A DNA stretch of 5,739 bases from an uncultured Erysipelotrichaceae bacterium (lineage in GTDB: Bacteria > Bacillota_I > Bacilli_A > Erysipelotrichales > Coprobacillaceae). The translations under genes were made by a program, and so were the position numbers. The stretch spans positions 1 through 5,739 of the forward strand of contig URQL01000115.1 of the NCBI GenBank assembly GCA_900550005.1, read 5' to 3'. A model generated the notes under the pieces. It saw nothing but the letters and a program-made list of their open reading frames with translations. It did not search any database and had not been told where the DNA came from. Of the stretch, positions 1-5,151 are shown one piece after another. The first letter of the stretch is position 1. Each line of letters begins with the position of its first letter.

Positions 1-350
1 TTGAAAAAGGGGGCTATATTTTAGCTCCCTGTGGATGTAATCGTTTATGTGAATTAAATGATGAGGATTGGTGCCATTTTAGTCAAAGAGTGGCAAGAAG
101 CAAACTCCATAAAATCGTTAAAGAAGCCGATGTTCCTTACGAAGATGAAAAATATAGTTATCTTGTAGTGAGCAAAGAAAATATAAATTGTAACTATGCT
201 CGCATTTTACGTCATCCTTATATTACTAAAGGACGCATTGATGTTGAATATTGTTATCAAGGAAAGATAAATTCAAAAGTCTTTATGAAAAAAGATGCCC
301 TTTATAAACAAATACGTAAGAAGAATTGGGGCAATCAAATCGAACTATAA
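1..350 (+). CDS. Rsm22-family small-ribosomal-subunit methyltransferase-like protein, C-terminal part (5' end outside window)
   Basis: The frame is open from the left edge (first whole codon at base 3) to TAA at 348-350, giving about 115 C-terminal residues. A GTG at 90 could be taken as a start, but the conserved family sequence continues upstream of it without a stop, so the gene begins before the window. Recognisable family blocks are LAPCGC, DWCHFSQRVARSKLHK, PYEDEKYSYLVVSK, ARILRHP and a terminal WG. These match the C-terminal half of the Rsm22 / METTL17 family, SAM-dependent methyltransferase-fold proteins tied to small-subunit assembly (mitochondrial members bind the small subunit). 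The SAM-binding part lies outside the window, so catalytic competence cannot be judged. Cysteines at codons 30-32, 48-50 and 72-74 (C-x5-C-x7-C) plus one at 252-254 match the spacing of the iron-sulfur ligands described for METTL17. The family call is confident; the exact reaction is unknown. Confidence 0.85.
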   Translation, partial: EKGGYILAPCGCNRLCELNDEDWCHFSQRVARSKLHKIVKEADVPYEDEKYSYLVVSKENINCNYARILRHPYITKGRIDVEYCYQGKINSKVFMKKDALYKQIRKKNWGNQIEL

Positions 351-382
351 AAAAAATCAATTCCTAGTCGAATTGATTTTTT
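351..382. terminator. Bidirectional intrinsic terminator between the Rsm22-like gene and the small membrane protein gene
   Basis: AAAAAATCAATTC (351-363) is followed by a 6-base loop CTAGTC and the exact reverse complement GAATTGATTTTTT (370-382). Its core is a 9-bp stem (355-363 / 370-378) flanked by an A-run on the left and a T-run on the right. Read on either strand, the hairpin ends in a U-tract. It sits directly after the TAA at 348-350 and just before the stop of the minus-strand gene (389-391), so it can end both convergent transcripts. The stem is AT-rich, so strength is uncertain. Confidence 0.8.
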
Positions 383-388
383 TATTTA

Positions 389-742
389 TTAAGAAAATTG
401 TTTTAATTTTTCTTTAAAATAGTTACGTTGTTTAAGTAATTGCATCTTTAATTTGTTATTTAGATACTCGCTCATAATAATAGAAAGAACAAAATACCCA
501 ATAAGTTCAACAAGAGCTAATGTTAAAAAGATATGAGCATCAAAAATAAAATAAAGAACAAATGAAGCAAGTACAATGAGTGCAGAATTATTTAAGGAAC
601 GTCTTCCTAAAAATAAATTATAAACTTGAACACGTGTTTCTTTGATGATTTGATTAATATGTTGAATATATTCTAAGCACTTTTCTTTTGTTAATTCTTC
701 ATTAGGATTAATAAAGTCAGGTTTAACTTCAACTTTGATCAT
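389..742 (-). CDS. Small two-helix membrane protein of unknown function
   Basis: This is an ATG-initiated frame of 117 residues with a strong ribosome binding site, GGAGGTGG (754-747 on the minus strand), 4 bases before the start. I do not recognise the family. Residues 1-50 are hydrophilic and probably helical (ELTKEKCLEYIQHINQIIKE). Residues about 54-68 and 71-90 form two hydrophobic segments separated by a short Asp-Ala-His turn, which looks like a membrane hairpin. Residues 91-117 are Lys-rich and probably amphipathic or coiled-coil. Positive charges (GRR before helix 1, the Lys-rich tail after helix 2) suggest that both ends face the cytoplasm. There is no signal peptide or catalytic motif. 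The gene is single, convergent with the Rsm22-like gene and divergent from the NAD(P)HX repair gene. It has its own candidate promoter and a shared terminator, so it looks genuine, but its role is not inferable from context. Confidence 0.8.
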   Translation of the reverse strand: MIKVEVKPDFINPNEELTKEKCLEYIQHINQIIKETRVQVYNLFLGRRSLNNSALIVLASFVLYFIFDAHIFLTLALVELIGYFVLSIIMSEYLNNKLKMQLLKQRNYFKEKLKQFS

Positions 743-762
743 AATTCCACCTCCATAACGTT

Positions 763-771
763 ATTATAACA
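763..771 (-). promoter_or_regulatory. Candidate extended -10 promoter of the small membrane protein gene
   Basis: On the minus strand this reads TGTTATAAT: a perfect TATAAT (768-763) with the TGn extension. No good -35 lies 16-18 bp upstream (TAGTTT at 791-786 with a 17-bp spacer). A start about 7 bases downstream would fall near 756, giving a leader of only about 14 bases with the Shine-Dalgarno almost at the 5' end. Confidence 0.55.
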
Positions 772-811
772 ATAATTTTCTAAAAAAACTAGTATTATGC
801 ATTATTCAAAG

Positions 812-840
812 TCAATGTTTCAAAAAAAATATGTTATAAT
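812..840 (+). promoter_or_regulatory. Candidate extended -10 promoter of the NAD(P)HX repair gene
   Basis: TGTTATAAT at 832-840 is a perfect extended -10. The hexamer 17 bp upstream (TCAATG, 812-817) is a poor -35, so the TG extension probably carries recognition. Transcription would start near 847, leaving a leader of about 46 bases that contains the ribosome binding site and hairpin. The same nonamer is used by the divergent gene about 60 bp away. Confidence 0.6.
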
Positions 841-862
841 TAAGAAAAAGGAAAGATTAAAA

Positions 863-892
863 AGGAGGTGAAGCTACTTTTGTAGCTAAATC
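863..892 (+). promoter_or_regulatory. Distant Shine-Dalgarno with an intervening hairpin before the NAD(P)HX repair start codon
   Basis: AGGAGGTG (863-870) is a near-perfect Shine-Dalgarno, but GGAGG ends 24 bases before the ATG at 893, too far for normal initiation. The gap holds a perfect 6-bp hairpin, AGCTAC (872-877), loop TTTT, GTAGCT (882-887). Folding it out leaves about 8 bases between GGAGG and ATG, which is a normal spacing. A TAA at 887-889 is in frame with the ATG and excludes an upstream start in that frame. Confidence 0.6.
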
Positions 893-2326
893 ATGTACGT
901 TGCCACAGCAAATCAAATGAAAAAAATAGATCGTTATTTAATTGAAAAAGAAAATTATACGATTGAATCTCTTGTGGAAATTGCAAGTGAGAAATTATAT
1001 GAAGATTTAAAAATTTATCGTAAACCCTTATTGCTCGTGGGTCCAGGTAATAATGGTGCGGATGCTCTTTCTTTAGCAAAACGTTTCGTACAAGATGGGA
1101 TTAATGTGGCTGTTTGTTTATGGTATTTCGATAAAGCTAATGCGTTAGTAAAAAAACTCTATCATGAAATTGAAGAAGATATTCAAGTTGTTGAAGATGT
1201 TGGAGAAGATTATGATGTTATTATTGATGGAATTTTTGGTAATGGTTTAGATCGACCGTTAAAAGAGGAATTATGCTATTTTTTAAGACAAATCAATATT
1301 TTAGATGCTAAAAGAGTAGCTATTGATATTCCAACAGGGATCAATGCGAATCGAGGACTTTTACAACAAGATGGTTTTAAAGCGGATAAGACCATTAGTT
1401 TTATGTGCCAAAAATTATGTTTTTTAAATACTGATTTAGATTTTTATTTAGGAACATTGGTGATTAAATCGTTTGGAATTGAAAAAGAAGCCATGAAACA
1501 GGTAGGGGTGGCTTCAATCATTGATTTATTCATGATTATCGCTTTGTTCCATGAAAGAAAGTACGATGATCATAAAGGGAAAAATGGTAAAATTACTCAT
1601 TTTACAGGAAGTACACATTATGTTGGGGCAAGTTGTTTGGCAGCGAAGGCCAGTGTTTTTACAGGAAGTGGGATCGTACAAGTATGTAGTACAATGAATG
1701 TGACAAGTTTAGTAAACCATCATTGTTTAGAAGCTACCACGTGTAATCAATCTGTTGAAGAATGTTCTTTAACAAAACAAGATGCCATTTTATTTGGTTG
1801 TGGTAAAGGAAATACTCAAAGTACAAGGGAAGAATTGGAATATTTAATTTGCCATTATGATAAAAAAATGGTCATTGATGCAGATGGACTTAATGTTTTA
1901 AGTCAAGATCCTTCTATTTTAAAACAAAAAAAAGGAGAAATTGTATTAACGCCTCATCTTGTTGAATTCCAACGTTTAGTCGGTTCTTATGATGATTTAG
2001 AAGAAGCAGTTGAAGCCTTTGCTAAAAAATACCAAGTTACATTGGTTGTAAAAGGTCCTAATACTCTTGTTTATAGTGATGGTAAAGGCTATCGTAATAC
2101 AACAGGCAACCCAGGAATGGCCATTGGAGGTATGGGGGATGTTTTAGCAGGAATTATTACTTCTTTTTTAGGACAAGGTTATTCTTGCTTAGAAGCCAGT
2201 TTGTTAGGTGTATTTATTCATGGTATGTGTGGAGATGAAATATATAAAAATGAATATTGCGTTTTACCAAGTCGTTTAATTGAAATGATTCCAAGTGTTT
2301 TAAAACAAATAGAAAAAATGAAATAG
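893..2326 (+). CDS. nnr: Bifunctional NAD(P)H-hydrate repair enzyme (NAD(P)HX epimerase / ADP- or ATP-dependent dehydratase)
   Basis: This 477-residue protein has the two-domain fusion typical of bacterial Nnr (about 500 residues). It repairs hydrated NADH/NADPH in the cytoplasm: the N-domain interconverts R and S hydrates and the C-domain dehydrates the S form with a nucleotide. The YjeF_N epimerase domain spans about residues 1-205, with GPGNNGADAL (50-59), VIDGIFGNGLDRPL (109-123) and AIDIPTG (143-149). The YjeF_C ribokinase-like domain spans about 225-475, with KNGKITHFTGS (230-240), the glycine loop GCGKG (302-306), DADGLN (329-334), TPH (353-355), VVKGPNTLV (385-393) and NPGMAIGGMGDVLAG (406-420), whose Asp416 is the expected catalytic residue. 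Oddities are GNNGAD where GNNGGD is usual, a lost LMENAG-like motif near residue 28, and FTGS for the common GGS. The start ATG at 893 is supported by an upstream in-frame stop and the unusual hairpin-spaced ribosome binding site. The gene is convergent with pgeF. Confidence 0.95.
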   Translation: MYVATANQMKKIDRYLIEKENYTIESLVEIASEKLYEDLKIYRKPLLLVGPGNNGADALSLAKRFVQDGINVAVCLWYFDKANALVKKLYHEIEEDIQVVEDVGEDYDVIIDGIFGNGLDRPLKEELCYFLRQINILDAKRVAIDIPTGINANRGLLQQDGFKADKTISFMCQKLCFLNTDLDFYLGTLVIKSFGIEKEAMKQVGVASIIDLFMIIALFHERKYDDHKGKNGKITHFTGSTHYVGASCLAAKASVFTGSGIVQVCSTMNVTSLVNHHCLEATTCNQSVEECSLTKQDAILFGCGKGNTQSTREELEYLICHYDKKMVIDADGLNVLSQDPSILKQKKGEIVLTPHLVEFQRLVGSYDDLEEAVEAFAKKYQVTLVVKGPNTLVYSDGKGYRNTTGNPGMAIGGMGDVLAGIITSFLGQGYSCLEASLLGVFIHGMCGDEIYKNEYCVLPSRLIEMIPSVLKQIEKMK

Positions 2327-2346
2327 GGGATTCCTATTTCATTTTT
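2314..2346. terminator. Bidirectional terminator palindrome overlapping both convergent gene ends
   Basis: AAAAATGAAATAGG (2314-2327), loop GGATT, and the perfect reverse complement CCTATTTCATTTTT (2333-2346) make a 14-bp stem with a 5-base loop, flanked by A and T runs on both strands. The stop codons of the NAD(P)HX repair gene (TAG 2324-2326, +) and pgeF (TAG, 2336-2334, -) are mirror-placed in the two arms. The arms therefore also encode the final Lys-Met-Lys of both proteins. Confidence 0.85.
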
Positions 2347-3107
2347 ATCATGGTTACATTACGTCCACATTTTTTATTTTTACGATAGCTGTAAAATAAA
2401 TCTGGATTTTCAATTGTACAATAAGGGGATACGGTGATATTTTTATCAGGGATACCACAAAGTAAAAGTTGTTTTTTAACAAGTCCTTTTGCATTAAATA
2501 AGTATTTACCATCTCCTTTGGGTTGGTAAAAATCAGAAGCATCAAAAGACATTTGTTGGATCAGGTCTACAACATCTTGACCTATTTCAAAATTTCTTTG
2601 TTCAATGCTAGGACCAATATAACAATAAAAAGATTGCGGATCACAATTTTCTTTTTCTATCAATTGTGTGACCACTTTGCGGGTAATTTCATGGACATTT
2701 CCTTTCCAACCAGAATGAATTTCACAAATGAGTTCTTCTTTTTGATTATATAGAAGGACGGGCGTGCAGTCAGCATGGAAAGAAAGTAGCCATAAATCTT
2801 TATCGCGTGTATACATTGCATCATAATTGTAGAAAGCATCTTGATCACTGTAAATGCCTTTCCCTCCGTCTTTTTTTGTTACTTTTAATAAATTAGTAGA
2901 GTGGGTTTGTCGCGTAGCGACGAGATGGTCAAAATCCGTATTTAAATAATCACAAAGTTTTTTACGGTTTTTTAATACAAAATTTGGATCATCTTGAACA
3001 TTGAAACTAAGATTTAAACCTTGTAAATCACCTTTAGAATAGCCGCCTTTTCTTGTTACAGTGTAACCTTCAACATATTCAAAGGGACTCCATTGAATTA
3101 ATTCCAT
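2334..3107 (-). CDS. pgeF: Peptidoglycan editing factor PgeF (YlmD/YfiH, laccase-domain family)
   Basis: This is a complete 257-residue protein of normal family length. In E. coli, PgeF removes wrongly made muropeptide precursors carrying L-Ser in place of L-Ala. Other family members show purine nucleoside cleavage or adenosine deaminase activity, so the true substrate here is open. Family blocks appear in order: VATRQTHS (63-70) with the first metal-site His69; YDAMYTRD (95-102); HADCTPVLLYN (111-121) with Cys114; IHSGWKG (130-136) with His131; CYIGPSIEQRNFEIGQDV (162-179); YCTIENPDLFYSYRKNKKCGRN (about 229-250). The His/Cys/His metal triad is intact. There is no signal peptide, so it is cytoplasmic. 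The start is ATG with AAGGAG (3120-3115) 7 bases upstream. The gene stands alone, not next to sepF-type division genes as in many Bacillota. It is convergent with the NAD(P)HX repair gene and divergent from the Cys-rich protein gene. Confidence 0.93.
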   Translation of the reverse strand: MELIQWSPFEYVEGYTVTRKGGYSKGDLQGLNLSFNVQDDPNFVLKNRKKLCDYLNTDFDHLVATRQTHSTNLLKVTKKDGGKGIYSDQDAFYNYDAMYTRDKDLWLLSFHADCTPVLLYNQKEELICEIHSGWKGNVHEITRKVVTQLIEKENCDPQSFYCYIGPSIEQRNFEIGQDVVDLIQQMSFDASDFYQPKGDGKYLFNAKGLVKKQLLLCGIPDKNITVSPYCTIENPDLFYSYRKNKKCGRNVTMIKMK

Positions 3108-3142
3108 ATTTTTTCTCCTTTCTAGTCACTCGCCTTAATCGA

Positions 3143-3148
3143 ATTCTA
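3143..3148 (-). promoter_or_regulatory. Weak candidate -10 of pgeF
   Basis: The minus strand reads TAGAAT at 3148-3143, five of six matches to TATAAT. No convincing -35 or TG extension lies upstream. It would start transcription near 3136 and leave a leader of about 29 bases containing the AAGGAG site. It is offered only as the best match in the short intergenic region. Confidence 0.25.
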
Positions 3149-3155
3149 AAAGATG

Positions 3156-3164
3156 CATAAATTA
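3156..3164 (+). promoter_or_regulatory. Possible sporulation sigma (SigK/SigE-type) -10 upstream of the Cys-rich protein gene
   Basis: CATAAATTA matches the CATAnnnTA -10 of mother-cell sigma factors (SigK; SigE is similar). No clear -35 (AC-type for SigK) lies about 16 bp upstream: the bases there are AAT/TC. No good TATAAT-type housekeeping promoter is visible for this gene, and the product looks like a coat protein, which together make the match worth recording. The predicted start (about 3168) lies right at the Shine-Dalgarno. Confidence 0.3.
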
Positions 3165-3183
3165 AATTAGGAGGTGAGTGAAG

Positions 3184-3438
3184 ATGAATTGTTATTCGAA
3201 TGCATTGAATGGTGCAAGCCCTATGCAACAAAATAAAGGAGGATGGTGTTCTTGTGGACCAGCAGGTTGTCCGGTTCCTAATCCGATTGTTATGCCTTCA
3301 CAAGTTTGTATTAATCGTCGTATGATTCCTCAAGAACAACCTGTTATTGTTCCTGTTGAAAGAAGAACAATTAATCAATGTTGTTATTATCCTCGTTATT
3401 ATCCTGTTTATCAAAATACTTTTTATACACAATATTAA
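3184..3438 (+). CDS. Small Cys/Pro/Tyr-rich protein, probable spore-coat type (CotD-like)
   Basis: This is an 84-residue protein starting at ATG 3184, nine bases after a perfect AGGAGGTGA (3169-3177). An in-frame GTG at 3178 would add two residues but lies only 3 bases from GGAGG, so it is less likely. Composition is extreme: 7 Cys, 11 Pro and 8 Tyr, with no predicted membrane segment or signal peptide. The order is a Cys/Gly cluster (GGWCSCGPAGC), a Pro/Val-rich middle (EQPVIVPVERRTINQ) and a Tyr-rich tail (CCYYPRYYPVY). The layout of a valine/proline track, an Asn-containing linker and an aromatic, Pro-rich end resembles the CotD class of spore coat proteins, which crosslink through Cys and Tyr. 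The resemblance is in layout, not a firm homology. It ends 12 bases before the convergent rqcH stop and shares its terminator. If the organism does not sporulate, a structural surface role is the alternative. Confidence 0.75.
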   Translation: MNCYSNALNGASPMQQNKGGWCSCGPAGCPVPNPIVMPSQVCINRRMIPQEQPVIVPVERRTINQCCYYPRYYPVYQNTFYTQY

Positions 3439-3442
3439 AAGG

Positions 3443-3469
3443 ATAGATGCCTAATAGGCATCTATTTTT
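3443..3469. terminator. Terminator between the Cys-rich protein gene and rqcH, overlapping the rqcH stop
   Basis: ATAGATGCCT (3443-3452), loop AAT, and AGGCATCTAT (3456-3465) form a perfect 10-bp stem, followed on the plus strand by TTTTT (3465-3469). It lies 4 bases after the plus-strand stop at 3436-3438 and is a strong terminator for that gene. On the minus strand the tail is CCTTTTAAT, a poorer U-tract, so termination of rqcH is likely weaker. The stem encodes the final residues (Ile-Asp-Ala-Tyr) and the TAG stop (3453-3451) of rqcH. Confidence 0.85.
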
Positions 3470-5100
3470 GTGATTTCATCTAAACAACTTGCATCAGGAT
3501 CAATATAAATTGTTTTATAATGTGAGAGTATAACTTGTCCAGGTTTCCCCTTGTTTGGTTTTTTTAAGGTCTTAATAAGGGCGTAGTTGACAGGAACACT
3601 ACTGCTGTTTTTTCCTTTGGAATAGTAACTTGCTAAATTAGCTACTAAGCGTAAAGTGTATTCGTCTAAAGCTTCTTGATTGACTACAATGTGACTTCCT
3701 GGCATATCTTTAGCATGAAACCATAAGTAGTTTTTAGAAGCAAAATGGAAAGTCAAATAGTCATTTTGCAAGTTGTTTTTACCAATGTAAACTTTAATGT
3801 TATCTTTTGTGATATACGTTTCAAAACGTGGTTTTCTTGATTTTTGTTTACCTTTTTTCTTATGCTTTTTTAAATAGCCTAGATTTTCCAATTCTTCTCG
3901 AATTTCAAGGGCATCTAAAAAATTGGCATTTTCAAGTTGGGTAATGAGTGTATCGAAATATTCGATTTCGTTTTTAGTAAGTTCGATTTGCTCATTTAAG
4001 TATTGAATAGAATTTTTAGCTTTTTGATATTTGTTGTAATATCTTTTCGCATTTTCTTTTCCATCAAGGCGTTCATCAAGTTCGATGGTCATTTTTGTAT
4101 CATCATAATAGTTATCCACGATAACCATTTTCATTCCTTTTTGAATAAGGTGTAATGATGCAAAAAGTAAATCGCCTTTTATACGATATTCATCACTGTT
4201 TTTAGAATCGTAGAGAGTTTGTTCTAATTTATATAATTTGGTTTTGTTTTTATTTAGTTCTTGTTGTAAATAGTGTTCTAAGTCTGAAGTTTGTTGCTTG
4301 ATTCTTTCTTTAATGTCCATATCTTTGAAATGTTTTTCTAATCCTTCAAAAAGAGGATAGGCAGTCGGTTCAACTTGCAAGTGGGTTAAAGGAAGAATAT
4401 GGAAATATTCTTTGTTTCCGACTTGACTTAAATAAAGTGTCGTTGAATTTGCAAGTAAATCAAGTAAATCTTCAAATTTTTCTCCTTGTTCTAAACGGTA
4501 AAGCAATTCCCTTGATAAAATAGGGGAAACTCCTTGATAGGTTTTATTGAGATTATCGGTTTGAATTAAACCATCTTCAAAAAGATTGAGTTTATTGGTT
4601 TGCATTGGTGGAAGTTCATAAGTTGCACCGGGTTGTAAAAAACGAACGGTATTTAAACTTGGTGAAATCCTTTTTAAACAATCAATGATTCGATGATTTT
4701 GATCACAAAGTATAAAGTTTGAATGTTTACCCATAATTTCGATATAAGCATAGAGTTCAACTAAATCGCCAAGTTCATTACGACTTAGAAAAGTGAATTT
4801 GAAAATACGATCAAGTCCAATTTGTTCAATAGATTGGATGTGACTTCCTTCTAAGTGTTTCCTAAGTAACATAACAAGCTGTGGTGCCACTTCAGGCATC
4901 GTATAGTTTTCATTTGTTAAATTAACACGAGCATAACTAGGATGACAAGAAATAAGTAACTTGACATTCGTTTGGTTTGCTCGTACATTAAATAAAAGTT
5001 CATAATTTGATATTTGGTAGATTTTATTGATTCTACCTTGATATAATTGTCGATGTAGCTGCTTTAAAACTGCTTTCATCATAATTCCATCATAAGCCAT
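3451..5100 (-). CDS. rqcH: Ribosome quality control factor RqcH (Rqc2/NEMF/NFACT family; older name fibronectin-binding protein)
   Basis: This is a complete 549-residue protein, close to the B. subtilis RqcH length. RqcH binds large ribosomal subunits carrying a stalled peptidyl-tRNA and recruits tRNA-Ala to add C-terminal alanine tails that mark the chain for degradation. The NFACT-N domain occupies about 1-175, including the Asp97-Arg98 pair (IGLDRIFKF) needed for tailing and EIMGKHSN from residue 121, the region that contacts tRNA. A helix-hairpin-helix-like region follows, then long charged coiled-coil helices (about 270-410), a basic linker (411-425, rich in Lys/Arg) and NFACT-R (about 426-535: VYIGKNNLQND, LWFHAKDMPGSHIVV, NSSSVPVNYA, KPGQVILSHYKTIYIDPD). 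All key motifs are present, so it should be active. The start ATG has a modest GGTGA site 6 bases upstream; later in-frame ATGs (codons 7 and 8) would cut conserved sequence. It is divergent from gmk, a Bacillota-typical neighbour (yloA and gmk lie close together in B. subtilis). Confidence 0.95.
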   Translation of the reverse strand: MAYDGIMMKAVLKQLHRQLYQGRINKIYQISNYELLFNVRANQTNVKLLISCHPSYARVNLTNENYTMPEVAPQLVMLLRKHLEGSHIQSIEQIGLDRIFKFTFLSRNELGDLVELYAYIEIMGKHSNFILCDQNHRIIDCLKRISPSLNTVRFLQPGATYELPPMQTNKLNLFEDGLIQTDNLNKTYQGVSPILSRELLYRLEQGEKFEDLLDLLANSTTLYLSQVGNKEYFHILPLTHLQVEPTAYPLFEGLEKHFKDMDIKERIKQQTSDLEHYLQQELNKNKTKLYKLEQTLYDSKNSDEYRIKGDLLFASLHLIQKGMKMVIVDNYYDDTKMTIELDERLDGKENAKRYYNKYQKAKNSIQYLNEQIELTKNEIEYFDTLITQLENANFLDALEIREELENLGYLKKHKKKGKQKSRKPRFETYITKDNIKVYIGKNNLQNDYLTFHFASKNYLWFHAKDMPGSHIVVNQEALDEYTLRLVANLASYYSKGKNSSSVPVNYALIKTLKKPNKGKPGQVILSHYKTIYIDPDASCLDEITKIDAY

Positions 5101-5117
5101 TTTTAATCACCGTGAAC

Positions 5118-5126
5118 ATTATAACA
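5118..5126 (-). promoter_or_regulatory. Candidate extended -10 promoter of rqcH
   Basis: The minus strand reads TGTTATAAT (5126-5118), a perfect extended -10, identical to the two near 763-840. No -35 resemblance occurs 16-18 bp upstream (ACCAAA at 5146-5141). Transcription would begin near 5111-5113, only 11-13 bases before the ATG, placing the GGTGA ribosome site at the extreme 5' end of the message. Confidence 0.55.
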
Positions 5127-5151
5127 TAAATGCTTATTCTTTTGGTAAATT

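Larger units (their letters stand above)
3127..3180. repeat. Imperfect inverted repeat spanning the pgeF / Cys-rich protein divergent region
   Basis: CACTCGCC (3127-3134) pairs with GGTGAGTG (3173-3180) over 8 positions, with one G-T wobble in RNA on the plus strand. Partial extension inward is possible (TTAAT at 3135-3139 against ATTA at 3166-3169, with bulged bases). The right arm overlaps the ribosome binding site of the Cys-rich protein gene. It could be an operator or a ribosome-site-masking hairpin, but only if transcription starts upstream of 3127. The central loop is long, so it may be chance. Confidence 0.3.

Noticed and set aside
90..350. GTG at 90 as the start of a stand-alone 86-residue gene
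   Set aside because: Conserved Rsm22-family sequence (including DWCHFSQ) continues upstream in the same frame to the window edge, so this is an internal Val codon.
739..756. Leaderless mini-ORF (ATG GAG GTG GAA TTA TGA, minus strand) overlapping the start of the small membrane protein gene
   Set aside because: It consists of the Shine-Dalgarno sequence and depends on a guessed transcription start. The ATGA overlap is probably chance.
868..885. Mini-ORF GTG AAG CTA CTT TTG TAG as a leader peptide before the NAD(P)HX repair gene
   Set aside because: Its GTG is part of the Shine-Dalgarno itself and has no ribosome site of its own. The hairpin-spacing explanation fits better.
891..1079. Minus-strand open frame opposite the start of the NAD(P)HX repair gene
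   Set aside because: No family resemblance and no supporting ribosome site; it overlaps a clearly conserved gene on the other strand.
1926..1937. Run of eight A followed by GGAG inside the NAD(P)HX repair gene, as a programmed slippage site
   Set aside because: The -1 frame meets TGA within about 11 codons (1963-1965), which would destroy the dehydratase domain; no stimulating structure was seen. It is probably just Lys codons in an AT-rich gene.
2354..2848. Additional open frames on both strands inside pgeF
   Set aside because: They are shadows of the pgeF coding frame with low-complexity, AT-driven translations and no recognisable domains.
2909..2921. GTCGC-GTA-GCGAC inverted repeat inside pgeF
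   Set aside because: It lies within well-conserved coding sequence (VATRQTHS block) with only a 5-bp stem. No regulatory role can be supported.
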